Origin: Bacteroidota bacterium
GTDB taxonomy: Bacteria > Bacteroidota > Bacteroidia > 2-12-FULL-35-15
Reading direction: 5' to 3'
Length of the DNA: 64,000 bases
Assembly: GCA_025963725.1 (NCBI GenBank)
Contig: JAOQAE010000006.1
Location: forward strand, 744,001 to 808,000
The notes beneath the pieces are model-generated. The model worked only from the letters and a program-made list of their open reading frames with translations. It did no database searches and was not told the origin of the DNA. The position numbers and the translations under genes were made by a program. This document shows positions 21,473 through 29,989 of this stretch, piece after piece. The first letter of the stretch is position 1. Every line of letters begins with the position of its first letter.

Positions 21473-23203
21473 ATGAAAAAATTCCCGCTTCTGCTTTCCC
21501 TGCTTTTTATCACACAGCTCTGCTTCGCGCAGTTAGTGACCGAATACTGGGACATTGCCCAAACGAAGAAAAAAAGCGAGCAGCAGATGAAGAACGGCAT
21601 GCAGGACGGCAAGTTCACTGCATGGTATGAAAGCGGCGAGATCGCCAAGGAAGGCACATTCACCCAAGGGAAGGAAAACGGGAAATTCATTACTTATTAT
21701 CCGGGCAAAAAGCAGAAATCCGAAGAGAACTATACATTTGGAAAAAAGGACGGCGCCTGGAAATACTGGTATATCAACGGGAACAAGGCACAGGAAACCT
21801 TTTTTAAAAACGACCTTGCCGACAGCACCTGGACCGGCTGGCATGAGAACGGGAAATTAAAAAGCACCGAAAACTATCTCAAAGGGAAAAAAGAAGGCAC
21901 CTGGACCTACTATTATGAGAGCGGGCAAAAAGAAAGCGAAGGCTCCTTCAAAAATGATCTGGCAGAAGGTAACTACACCGGCTGGTACCCGAACGGCAAC
22001 AAGCAGCGGGAAGGCGCATACAAAGCGGATAAGAAAACCGGCCCCTGGAAGGAATGGTTCAAAAACGGGAAGCCGAAGCAGGACCTTGTGCATGAAGGCG
22101 ACGATGTGCTCATCATGAACCTCTGGCTGGAGGACGGAAAGCAGGTAATTACCAACGGGAACGGCAAGCTTACCCTCACCTACGATACAGGCAAAAAGAA
22201 AGGCGAAGGCACATACAGGGATGGCCGCATGGATGGCGAATGGAACTTCTGGCTTGCCACCGGTGAAAAGGATTACACCGTAAGATATGAAAGAGGCAAA
22301 AAGAACGGGCCCTGCACCAACTGGTTCAGCAATGGAAAGGTAAAAAGCGAAGGCCCTTTCGTGAACGATAAGAAGAACGGTTACTGGAAATGGTACAAGG
22401 AAGACGGAAAAATAGCGATCGAAGGCACCCTGCAGGATAACCTCCGCACCGGCAAATGGCTTTACTGGTTTGCCAATGGCGCTAAGGAGTCGGAAGGCCA
22501 TTACCGCAACGACCTCATGGACAGCACCTGGACCTACTGGTACAATACAGGCGCAAAATGGAAAGAAGGCAATTACAGGCAAAACCTGAAGGAAGGCAAA
22601 TGGACCGTTTGGTACGAAAGCGGGCAAAAGCTCCAGGAAGGGAATTATGTAAAAGGCAAGGAAGAAGGCGTTTGGCAGTCGTGGTACGATAACGGCATGC
22701 TCAAGGATGAAGGCACGTTCGCTGCCGGGATCATGAATGGCAGCTGGAAAGGCTGGTTCCCCAACAACAAGCCTAATTATGAAGGTTTCTTTAAGAACGG
22801 CTTAAAGGATGGCGACTGGAAATATTACTTTGAAAAAGGAAATGTGAAGGAAGAAGGATCTTACAAGGAAGGCCGTAAGAATGGGCACTGGATCTTCTGG
22901 GCGCTTTACAACATCAAGGACAGCGAAGGCGATTACAAGGATGAGAAGCCGGAAGGCAAATGGACCTACTATTACGAAACAGGCGTAAAATCGCTGGAAC
23001 AGAACTTCGAGGATGGCAAGCTCAGCGGAGCATCCAGCTCCTGGTACGAGAATGCGCAGCTAAAAAGCACAACCTCCTACAAGCTCGTGAAAGAGAAAAG
23101 CGGGCGGATGGAAAGCAAACCTGACGGCAAATGGACGTATTACGACAAAAACGGGAAGGTGATCATGGAAACCACCTATAAAAAAGGCGTAAAGGTTGAG
23201 TAA
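21473..23203 (+). CDS. Secreted MORN-variant (YwqK-like) repeat protein
   Basis: The 576-residue protein has a signal peptide (MKKFPLLLSLLFITQLCFAQ) and is otherwise built of about two dozen short repeats. Each follows the pattern W-x-x-W-Y-x-N-G-x-K-x-x-E-G-x-Y-x-x-G-K-x-x-G, a MORN-variant repeat. Database entries often label such proteins 'YwqK family antitoxin', but nothing here suggests a toxin-antitoxin role. The repeats are expected to form an extended beta-hairpin ladder that may bind a partner in the periplasm or at the cell surface. There is no T9SS sorting tail. Its stop codon abuts the stop codon of the convergent gene at 23204 with no spacer. Function unknown. Confidence 0.85.
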   Translation: MKKFPLLLSLLFITQLCFAQLVTEYWDIAQTKKKSEQQMKNGMQDGKFTAWYESGEIAKEGTFTQGKENGKFITYYPGKKQKSEENYTFGKKDGAWKYWYINGNKAQETFFKNDLADSTWTGWHENGKLKSTENYLKGKKEGTWTYYYESGQKESEGSFKNDLAEGNYTGWYPNGNKQREGAYKADKKTGPWKEWFKNGKPKQDLVHEGDDVLIMNLWLEDGKQVITNGNGKLTLTYDTGKKKGEGTYRDGRMDGEWNFWLATGEKDYTVRYERGKKNGPCTNWFSNGKVKSEGPFVNDKKNGYWKWYKEDGKIAIEGTLQDNLRTGKWLYWFANGAKESEGHYRNDLMDSTWTYWYNTGAKWKEGNYRQNLKEGKWTVWYESGQKLQEGNYVKGKEEGVWQSWYDNGMLKDEGTFAAGIMNGSWKGWFPNNKPNYEGFFKNGLKDGDWKYYFEKGNVKEEGSYKEGRKNGHWIFWALYNIKDSEGDYKDEKPEGKWTYYYETGVKSLEQNFEDGKLSGASSSWYENAQLKSTTSYKLVKEKSGRMESKPDGKWTYYDKNGKVIMETTYKKGVKVE

Positions 23204-23608
23204 TTATCTCCTTGCTTTGTGGAGCGTATGCCCGTGCGGATGTGGATGAGGGTGCGGATGTGCAGGATGCTTCTTATTCGCAAGGTTCTGCTGGATAAAC
23301 TTCATTTTAGCCTCATTTTCAGCCCTTGAGCGGTTCCTTGCCCTTACCGTGCTTACCCAGGCAATAGCAATAACGATTGAAAAGCCCAGTACCATGTAAA
23401 CATAGCTCATGAACTCATCATGTTCCTGCCTTTTTATCTCCTCGGCCATAGCGCTGCTCGTCTTTTTCAAATTGCTGATGGAAGGCTCGTCTGAAGCCTG
23501 TGCGAAACCATTTTGAATTGAAGCTAACAGAAAGATACTGAATAAGATACAACTTCTAAGAACCTTTACCAGACTGCTCTTTACGGATTTTGCGGATAAC
23601 GTTTCCAT
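23204..23608 (-). CDS. Small His-rich single-pass membrane protein
   Basis: I start this gene at ATG 23608 (METLSAKSVKSS), giving 134 residues; a TTG eight codons upstream is open but less likely. It has an N-terminal signal or anchor (about 18-37, ending NGFAQA), a charged stretch, and a membrane helix YVYMVLGFSIVIAIAWV (about 69-85). A basic segment RARNRSRAENEAK follows, and the tail is KKHPAHPHPHPHPHGHTLHK. The alternating His-Pro tail could bind metal ions such as nickel, zinc or copper. Polarity suggests the tail is cytoplasmic. I do not recognise the family. It is divergent from rimP-nusA-infB and may merely share the promoter region. Confidence 0.7.
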   Translation of the reverse strand: METLSAKSVKSSLVKVLRSCILFSIFLLASIQNGFAQASDEPSISNLKKTSSAMAEEIKRQEHDEFMSYVYMVLGFSIVIAIAWVSTVRARNRSRAENEAKMKFIQQNLANKKHPAHPHPHPHPHGHTLHKARR

Positions 23609-23687
23609 AATAGTATGTTTTAGATAAAACAATCGCGGAGTAAGATTGATACTAACAAATATTAGATTAAAAGAATATTTACTCCGA

Positions 23688-23695
23688 CAAAAGTA
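23688..23695 (-). promoter_or_regulatory. Candidate -7 element for the His-rich membrane protein gene
   Basis: On the minus strand TACTTTTG matches the Bacteroidetes consensus TAnnTTTG. It lies about 80 bases upstream of the ATG at 23608. No clear -33 TTG was found. Confidence 0.4.
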
Positions 23696-23772
23696 AACTA
23701 TTTACCTATTAAGACGAAATATTATGCCATATAGTTGCCGAAAATATATTTTTTTGTTCTGAATTTAGTTCG

Positions 23773-23780
23773 TATATTTG
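23773..23780 (+). promoter_or_regulatory. rimP: Candidate -7 element of the rimP-nusA-infB operon
   Basis: TATATTTG matches TAnnTTTG exactly and lies 66 bases before the rimP ATG, leaving a leader of about 60 bases. A TTTTTTTG tract ending at 23756 could be the -33 element, although the spacing (16 bases) is shorter than usual. The leader contains GAGGGGAC-ATT-GTCCCCTC (about 23808-23826), a near-perfect palindrome that could form a hairpin ahead of the start codon. Confidence 0.55.
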
Positions 23781-23845
23781 CAACTCGAAAATATGAATTG
23801 AGTTGAAGAGGGGACATTGTCCCCTCTTTCTTTTGACAGCATTGA

Positions 23846-24310
23846 ATGATCACAGTAGAAAAAATACATGAACTCGTAGCCGCCAAAATAGCGGAAGGCT
23901 CTAACTTTATTGTTGATATTGTCGTTAAGCCCGGCAACAACATCTATATCCTTATCGATAATGATAACGGCGTGTCCATAAAGGATTGCGTGGAGATGAG
24001 CCGCCATGTGGAATTCAGCCTCGACAGGGAAGCGGAGGATTTTGAGCTGCATGTTTCATCCCCAGGCCTCGACAGGCCCCTGAAAACCCTTCGCCAGTAC
24101 CAGAAGTACATCGGTAAGGAGCTCAGCGTTACCACCAAGGAAGGCGAAAAGCTGAGCGGGACGCTGCTGAAAGCCACCGAAGCCGGCATCGAGCTCGAAA
24201 CAAAATCAAAAGAGGCAGTGGAAGGCAAAAAGACCAAACAGTTAATTACCCGCAATACCAGTTTAACATTTAATCAAATCAAAGAAACGAAAGTTGTAAT
24301 ATCATTTTAA
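23846..24310 (+). CDS. rimP: Ribosome maturation factor RimP
   Basis: The 154-residue protein matches RimP in length and motifs: VDIVVKPGNNIYILIDNDNGVSIKDCVEMSRHVE in the N-terminal alpha/beta domain, then the signature ELHVSSPGLDRPL (about 71-83), and a C-terminal SH3-like domain with GKELSVTTKEGEKLSGTL. RimP is needed for maturation of the 30S subunit. It is the first gene of the conserved rimP-nusA-infB operon, with nusA starting 11 bases after its stop. This order is typical across bacteria and supports the assignment. Confidence 0.96.
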   Translation: MITVEKIHELVAAKIAEGSNFIVDIVVKPGNNIYILIDNDNGVSIKDCVEMSRHVEFSLDREAEDFELHVSSPGLDRPLKTLRQYQKYIGKELSVTTKEGEKLSGTLLKATEAGIELETKSKEAVEGKKTKQLITRNTSLTFNQIKETKVVISF

Positions 24311-24321
24311 AATCAAAAAAA

Positions 24322-25572
24322 ATGGAAAGTATCAATTTAATTGAATCATTCTCAGAATTCAAAGAGATCAAGAACATCGACAGGCCAACGCTAATGAGCA
24401 TCATCGAAGATGTATTCCGCAGCATGCTGTTAAAGAAATACGGATCGGACGATAATTTCGATATCATCGTAAATCCCGACCGCGGTGAGATCGAGATCTG
24501 GCATAACCGTGAAGTGGTGGATGATGAGTTTGCTGAGGACAGCTTTGATTTTGATGAGGCCAAGCACATCGGGCTTACCGCAGCGCAGAAGATCGATGCC
24601 GACCTCGAGATCGGTGAAGAGATCACTACGCCTGTTAAACTGGAAGATTTTGGAAGGCGCGCAGTGCTTGCCGTACGCCAGAACCTTGTTTCCAAGATCC
24701 TCGAGCTGGAGAAAGACGGCATCTACAAAAAATACAAAGAGCGCGTTGGCGAGATCATGACCGGCGAAGTATACCAGATCTGGAAAAAAGAATTACTGAT
24801 CCTTGATGAGGATGGAAACGAGCTGCTGCTGCCTAAATCAGAGCAGATCCCTTCCGACTTCTTCAAAAAAGGAGATACCATCCGTGCCGTTGTTGCCCGC
24901 GTGGATATGAAGAACAATTCACCCATCATTGTGCTGTCACGCACCTCCCCTGCTTTCCTCGAGCGCTTGTTCGAGCTGGAAGTTCCGGAAGTGTTCGACG
25001 GGCTCATCACCATTAAGAAAATTGTACGCGAGCCGGGCGAAAGGGCGAAAGTGGCTGTTGAATCGTACGACGACAGGATCGATCCTGTAGGCGCATGCGT
25101 TGGCATGAAAGGTTCACGGATCCATGGGATCGTACGCGAGCTGCGCAACGAGAACATCGATGTGATCAACTTCACCAGCAATGCACAGCTTTTTATTACC
25201 CGTGCCCTGAGCCCTGCAAAGATCACTTCCGTGAAGCTCGACGAAGAGAGCAAGCGCGCCGAAGTGTTCCTGAAGCCTGACCAGGTTTCCCTGGCCATCG
25301 GTAAAGGCGGCCACAACATCAAGCTTGCCGGCAAGTTAACAGGCTACGAGATCGATGTATACCGCGATACGGATGTGGATGTGGAAGATGTGGATCTTGA
25401 AGAATTTGCAGATGAGATCGAAAGCTGGATCCTCGATGAATTAAAAGCAGTAGGCTGCGATACGGCAAAATCAGTGCTGGAGCTGTCTATCGATGAGCTT
25501 GTAAAACGCACCGACCTCGAAGAGGAAACAGTGAAAGAGGTAAGGAGCATTCTCCAGTCCGAATTCGAATAA
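24322..25572 (+). CDS. nusA: Transcription termination/antitermination factor NusA
   Basis: The 416-residue protein has an N-terminal RNA polymerase-binding domain (1-130; MESINLIESFSEFKEIKNIDR), an S1 domain (about 135-200) and two KH domains (about 230-345). The KH region includes DPVGACVGMKGSRIHGIVREL and VSLAIGKGGHNIKLAGKLTG. A short acidic C-terminus with a helical segment VGCDTAKSVLELSIDELVKR follows. It lacks the longer acidic repeat region of the Escherichia coli protein, and length is normal for Bacteroidetes. It binds RNA polymerase and nascent RNA to tune pausing and termination. It lies in the rimP-nusA-infB operon, 99 bases before infB. Confidence 0.97.
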   Translation: MESINLIESFSEFKEIKNIDRPTLMSIIEDVFRSMLLKKYGSDDNFDIIVNPDRGEIEIWHNREVVDDEFAEDSFDFDEAKHIGLTAAQKIDADLEIGEEITTPVKLEDFGRRAVLAVRQNLVSKILELEKDGIYKKYKERVGEIMTGEVYQIWKKELLILDEDGNELLLPKSEQIPSDFFKKGDTIRAVVARVDMKNNSPIIVLSRTSPAFLERLFELEVPEVFDGLITIKKIVREPGERAKVAVESYDDRIDPVGACVGMKGSRIHGIVRELRNENIDVINFTSNAQLFITRALSPAKITSVKLDEESKRAEVFLKPDQVSLAIGKGGHNIKLAGKLTGYEIDVYRDTDVDVEDVDLEEFADEIESWILDELKAVGCDTAKSVLELSIDELVKRTDLEEETVKEVRSILQSEFE

Positions 25573-25632
25573 ATATGCTTACCGCCGGCGCCTCCTCCGC
25601 AGTAAGAACGGAAGATGCATGCCGGCTATTAG

Positions 25633-25651
25633 CCTGTCTGTGTTAGACAGG
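25633..25651 (+). promoter_or_regulatory. Hairpin in the nusA-infB gap
   Basis: CCTGTCT (25633-25639) pairs perfectly with AGACAGG (25645-25651) around a five-base loop, 20 bases before the infB ATG. No T-run follows. It could attenuate or process the transcript or affect infB translation. It may also be an incidental repeat. Confidence 0.45.
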
Positions 25652-25671
25652 TAACGACCTTAAAAAACAAT

Positions 25672-28545
25672 ATGTCAGAAAACAAAGTACAAAGATTAAG
25701 CAAAGTTGCCAAGGAATTCAACGTCAGCATCGGAACGATCCTCGAATTTCTGAAAGGCAAAGGCGTTGCTATTGAAAATAGCCCGATGGCTAAGGTACCC
25801 GAAGATGTTTACAATGTTCTGCAGAAGGAATATCAGTCGGAAAAAGCCGCCCGGGAAGAAGCTGAAAAAGTTTCCAACAGCACCAAAGCCAAGAAAGAAA
25901 GCATCTCTCTTGACCTTGACGCGAAAAAGCCTGAGGTAAAGAAAGAGGAAGAAGAGATCATCATCAAAAATGTGCAGCCTGTAAGCGCTCCCAAGCCAAA
26001 GGAGAAAGCGCCTGTGAAGGAAGAGAAAAAAGAGGAGGAGAAGAAGGAAGAAGAAGTTGAAGTGGTGAAAGCAAAAGAGTCGGACGTGAAAGTGAAAGTG
26101 ATCGATAAGATCGACCTCGATTCACTGAACTCCAAGACCAAGCCTGACAAGAAAACCAAGGCTGCAAAGGACGAAGAGAAAAAAACAAAGACCACGGCAG
26201 CAAAAGCTAAAGGCAAAACCAAAAAAGAAGAGCCTGTTGAAGAAGTAGCTCCTCCTGTTGAAAAGCCGGTTGTTGTTGAAAAGCCTGAAAAACCGGAAGA
26301 GCCTGCAGCGCCTGAGCCGCCGAAGGAAGATTTCTATGAAACAAAGGTAGAGAAGCTGGAAGGGCCTAAGATCATGGGCCGCATCGAGCTTCCTGTGAAG
26401 GATGACCGTAAGAAGCCGGTGGCATCTTCGTCTGCGCAAAACAGCGCCGACAATAAGAAAAAACGCAAGCGCATTAAGAAAAGCTTTGGCGGCACCACCA
26501 TCGGTGATGCGCTTCAGCCGAAGCCTCCGGGCAGCAATGTAAGCGGATCTGAAAAAGAAAGGCTTGCCAAATACGAAGGCAGGGCATTAGGAACAGGCGG
26601 ATACAAAGGAAAAACATCCAATACACGCGGCCCTAAAGTGGAGCTTACTCCGGAGCAGATCCAGGCGCAGATCAAGGAAACGCTTGCACGCTTAAGCGGC
26701 AGTGGAAAGTCGAAAGCTTCCAAGCACCGTAAGAGCAAGCGCGACATGGTGAGCGAGCGGATGATGGAAGAAGCCGAGCAAACCGAAGCAGGCAAAAAAG
26801 TGATCAAGGTAACTGAGTTCGTTTCCGCGAACCAGCTTGCACAAATGATGAATGTACAGGTGAACGAGATCATCTCCACCTGTATGAGCCTCGGAATGTT
26901 CGTTTCCATCAACCAGCGCCTCGATGCCGAAACCATCGCCATCGTTGCCGAAGAGTTCGGTTACCAGCTCGAGTTCGTAAGCGTTGAAGTGCAGGAAGCG
27001 ATCAAAGAGGAAGCCGATACAGAAGATCAGCTCCTTCCCCGCTCTCCTATCGTTACCGTAATGGGCCACGTCGATCACGGTAAAACATCCCTGCTGGATC
27101 ATATCCGGAAGGCCAATGTTATTGCAGGCGAGGCCGGCGGTATCACACAGCACATCGGTGCATACAACGTAAAATTAGAGAATGAAAAAACGATCACCTT
27201 CCTGGATACTCCCGGTCACGAAGCCTTTACGGCCATGCGTGCACGCGGTGCCCAGGTAACGGATATCGCGATCATCGTGGTTGCGGCCGACGACAGCGTG
27301 ATGCCGCAGACAGTGGAGGCGATCAACCACGCCCAGGCTGCAGGTGTTCCGATCGTGATCGCGATCAATAAAATTGACAAGCCGGGCGCAAACCCCGACA
27401 AGATCCGCGAAGCATTATCGCAGATGAACATCCTCGTGGAGGAATGGGGTGGAAAATACCAGTGCCAGGAGATCTCCGCGAAAAAAGGACTGAACATAGA
27501 TGCGCTGCTCGACAAAGTACTGCTCGAAGCGGAAATGCTCAACTTAAGGGCGAACCCGAACAAGAATGCAACAGGAACGGTAATTGAATCCGAGCTCGAC
27601 AAAGGCCGCGGTTACATCAGCACCATCCTTGTTGAAGCAGGAACCCTGCACGTTGGAGATACGGTGCTTGCCGGATGCTTCAGCGGTAAGGTGAAAGCAT
27701 TGCACAATGAGCGCGGTGCCGTTGTGAAGGAAGCAGGGCCGGCCATGCCGGTGATCCTGCTCGGCTTAAGCGGTGCGCCGCAGGCCGGTGATAAGTTCCA
27801 CGTGATGAGCGATGAGCGTGAAGCGCGTGAAATTGCCGCAAAACGTTTACAGTTACAGCGCGAACAAGGGATCCGTACCCAGAAGCACATTACGCTGGAT
27901 GAGATCGGAAGGCGTTTGGCAATTGGCGATTTCAAGGAACTGAACGTGATCGTGAAAGGTGACGTGGATGGATCGGTTGAAGCATTGGCCGATTCATTGC
28001 AGAAGCTTTCAACTGACAAAGTACAGGTGAAGATCATCCACAAATCGGTGGGTGCGATCTCCGAATCGGATGTATTGTTAGCTTCGGCTTCCAACGCCAT
28101 CATTGTTGGATTCCAGGTAAGGCCATCCGTAAGCGCTAAAAAATTAGCTGAAACAGAGCAGATCGATATCCGCTTATACTCTATCATCTACAAAGCGATC
28201 GACGAGATCAAAGCGGCGATGGAAGGTATGCTTGCCCCTGAGTTCGAAGAGAAAACAGTTTGCAACATCGAGATCCGCGAAGTGTTCAACATCACCAAGG
28301 TGGGAACCATTGCAGGATGTTATGTGCTCGACGGCAAAGTGACCCGCAACACCAAAGTGCGTATCGTACGCGATGGCATTGTTGTTCACGATGGCAAGCT
28401 CGGCTCACTGAAGCGCTTCAAAGACGATGTGAAAGAAGTGAACAAAGGATTTGAGTGCGGACTGAACATCGAAGGTTTCGACGACATCAAAGTTGGCGAT
28501 ATCATTGAAGGTTATGAGATGGTGGAAATAAAAGCCAAATTGTAA
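25672..28545 (+). CDS. infB: Translation initiation factor IF-2
   Basis: The 957-residue GTPase has a short IF2 N-terminal helix domain ([20 protein letters not shown]), then a long Lys/Glu/Pro-rich low-complexity stretch to about 330. The core follows, with the P-loop GHVDHGKTS at residues 465-473, the switch motif DTPGHEAFT, and NKID for guanine recognition. C-terminal domains II-IV end with [17 protein letters not shown]. It brings initiator fMet-tRNA to the 30S subunit. The gene ends the rimP-nusA-infB operon and is followed by a clear terminator. The extended charged N-terminus is common in Bacteroidetes IF-2. Confidence 0.98.
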   Translation: MSENKVQRLSKVAKEFNVSIGTILEFLKGKGVAIENSPMAKVPEDVYNVLQKEYQSEKAAREEAEKVSNSTKAKKESISLDLDAKKPEVKKEEEEIIIKNVQPVSAPKPKEKAPVKEEKKEEEKKEEEVEVVKAKESDVKVKVIDKIDLDSLNSKTKPDKKTKAAKDEEKKTKTTAAKAKGKTKKEEPVEEVAPPVEKPVVVEKPEKPEEPAAPEPPKEDFYETKVEKLEGPKIMGRIELPVKDDRKKPVASSSAQNSADNKKKRKRIKKSFGGTTIGDALQPKPPGSNVSGSEKERLAKYEGRALGTGGYKGKTSNTRGPKVELTPEQIQAQIKETLARLSGSGKSKASKHRKSKRDMVSERMMEEAEQTEAGKKVIKVTEFVSANQLAQMMNVQVNEIISTCMSLGMFVSINQRLDAETIAIVAEEFGYQLEFVSVEVQEAIKEEADTEDQLLPRSPIVTVMGHVDHGKTSLLDHIRKANVIAGEAGGITQHIGAYNVKLENEKTITFLDTPGHEAFTAMRARGAQVTDIAIIVVAADDSVMPQTVEAINHAQAAGVPIVIAINKIDKPGANPDKIREALSQMNILVEEWGGKYQCQEISAKKGLNIDALLDKVLLEAEMLNLRANPNKNATGTVIESELDKGRGYISTILVEAGTLHVGDTVLAGCFSGKVKALHNERGAVVKEAGPAMPVILLGLSGAPQAGDKFHVMSDEREAREIAAKRLQLQREQGIRTQKHITLDEIGRRLAIGDFKELNVIVKGDVDGSVEALADSLQKLSTDKVQVKIIHKSVGAISESDVLLASASNAIIVGFQVRPSVSAKKLAETEQIDIRLYSIIYKAIDEIKAAMEGMLAPEFEEKTVCNIEIREVFNITKVGTIAGCYVLDGKVTRNTKVRIVRDGIVVHDGKLGSLKRFKDDVKEVNKGFECGLNIEGFDDIKVGDIIEGYEMVEIKAKL

Positions 28546-28570
28546 TTTCAGTTTAATAGAATAATAATGA

Positions 28571-28603
28571 AAAGCCCTGTATGAATCCCATGCAGGGCTT
28601 TTT
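28571..28603 (+). terminator. Intrinsic terminator after infB
   Basis: AAAGCCCTG pairs with CAGGGCTTT and a short T-run follows. The stem can be extended by ATG/CAT. It lies 25 bases after the infB stop and ends just before the next gene, separating the two transcripts. Confidence 0.9.
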
Positions 28604-28615
28604 AATTTAAACATC

Positions 28616-29977
28616 ATGAAAAAAAACTTCATCATCCTTGCCGTATTACTTTCTTTAGCCGGATCATCCTGCAAAGAAAAAAGCACAGGAATAACGCTCA
28701 GCGGAAAAATTGAAAGCCCCGGCAGTCCGCTGCTGCTGGCCGAGGATGAATACAGCGACACTTACGATACGATAACAGTTAAGAACGGCACATTCTCCAC
28801 TCCTATCATCATGGACAATCCCGGCATTAAATATCTTATCACCGGAAAAACGAGAAAGGCGCTGTTCCTCGCACCCGGCTATGCATTGAACGTAACGATC
28901 GGCAATACCGCCGTTCCGGATAGCAGCAGCATTAAAATTGAAGGCGAAGGCGCAGCTGAGAATTACATTCTCGATTCGGTACTGATCGCACAAAGCAAGC
29001 TTAATTACGGCTTTATCTACAGCGTTTCGCCTGCCATGGCTTCCAGGTACATCGATTCATCCTACAGCAGCCTTATTGCTTATTTCGAGCGTTTAAGCGC
29101 TTCCTTCGGTCCGGCATTCACCGAATTTGAAAAGGCTGAGCTGTCTTATGGCGCAGCATCATTCAAGCTCCATATCGGCATGCAGAAAGAGGTCAGCGAT
29201 CCTGCTTATTATGCTTTCCTGAAAAATACAGCGGCCGAAAATGAAAGGTACATGAACCTTCCGGGCTACAGAAGCTTTATGGATGCATACCTGAATTCAG
29301 GCACACAGCTCAGGGTTCCGGCGGACCTTGCAGATGAGCAGTACCTTGATTCGCTGCTGGTAACCATCGAAGGTTTAAAGAACAAAAAGATCCGCGAATA
29401 TTATTTGTTTAACAAGATCAGCATGTTTGTGGGCGGGGGCCTTGTTGAGAATCCGGAAAAATACCGCATGTATTTTGAAAAGCATAACACCAACCCTGAG
29501 TATGCAAAGGCCTTTGCTGAGATCCTCGCAAACATGCTCACACTAAGCCCCGGACAGGAGGCTCCTCCATTTGTACTTGAAGATGCCGGCGGCAAAGAGA
29601 TCTCCTTACACGATTTTAAAGGCCACATTGTATTTCTTGATTTCTGGGCAACATGGTGTCATCCCTGTATGGAAGAAATGCCTGCATACAACAAATTAAA
29701 AGCTGATTACGGCAATAAAGGGATTGTTTTCTTGAGCATCTCTCTCGATGAAGATAAAAGCAAATGGGAAAACTATCTGAAGAATGGCGGATCACCCGAA
29801 GGAAGCCTTCATGCAGAAAAGGGAATGGAATCGGATGTGGCGAAAGCGTATCAGGTAAATGCAATTCCCCTGTTCACACTCATTGACAAGCAGGGCAGGA
29901 TCGTTGAATACAGCACAGCGCCGCCTTCTTCAGCCGAACTCAGAACAGTGCTTGATAGCTTGACAACGCTGCCGTAG
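28616..29977 (+). CDS. TlpA-like thioredoxin-fold lipoprotein with N-terminal DUF4369-like domain
   Basis: The 453-residue protein is a lipoprotein (MKKNFIILAVLLSLAGSSC, Cys19). An N-terminal beta domain (about 25-120, ITLSGKIESPGSPLLL) resembles DUF4369. A helical middle (120-305) follows. A TlpA/ResA-type thioredoxin domain ends the protein (about 310-450), with FLDFWATWCHPCMEEMP; the active-site cysteines are C348 and C351, and the cis-Pro loop is NAIPLF. Such proteins reduce disulfides in the periplasm, for example during cytochrome c maturation. The window holds many c-type cytochrome motifs, but there is no linkage beyond proximity. The start is ATG 28616. Confidence 0.88.
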   Translation: MKKNFIILAVLLSLAGSSCKEKSTGITLSGKIESPGSPLLLAEDEYSDTYDTITVKNGTFSTPIIMDNPGIKYLITGKTRKALFLAPGYALNVTIGNTAVPDSSSIKIEGEGAAENYILDSVLIAQSKLNYGFIYSVSPAMASRYIDSSYSSLIAYFERLSASFGPAFTEFEKAELSYGAASFKLHIGMQKEVSDPAYYAFLKNTAAENERYMNLPGYRSFMDAYLNSGTQLRVPADLADEQYLDSLLVTIEGLKNKKIREYYLFNKISMFVGGGLVENPEKYRMYFEKHNTNPEYAKAFAEILANMLTLSPGQEAPPFVLEDAGGKEISLHDFKGHIVFLDFWATWCHPCMEEMPAYNKLKADYGNKGIVFLSISLDEDKSKWENYLKNGGSPEGSLHAEKGMESDVAKAYQVNAIPLFTLIDKQGRIVEYSTAPPSSAELRTVLDSLTTLP

Positions 29978-29989
29978 CAGCACGAAAAC

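Noticed and set aside
21473-23203. YwqK-type antitoxin
   Set aside because: The name comes from the repeat family. A secreted 576-residue protein with no toxin beside it does not support that role.
25573-25671. Riboswitch before infB
   Set aside because: Only one 7-base stem is visible and no conserved riboswitch core. It is listed only as a hairpin.
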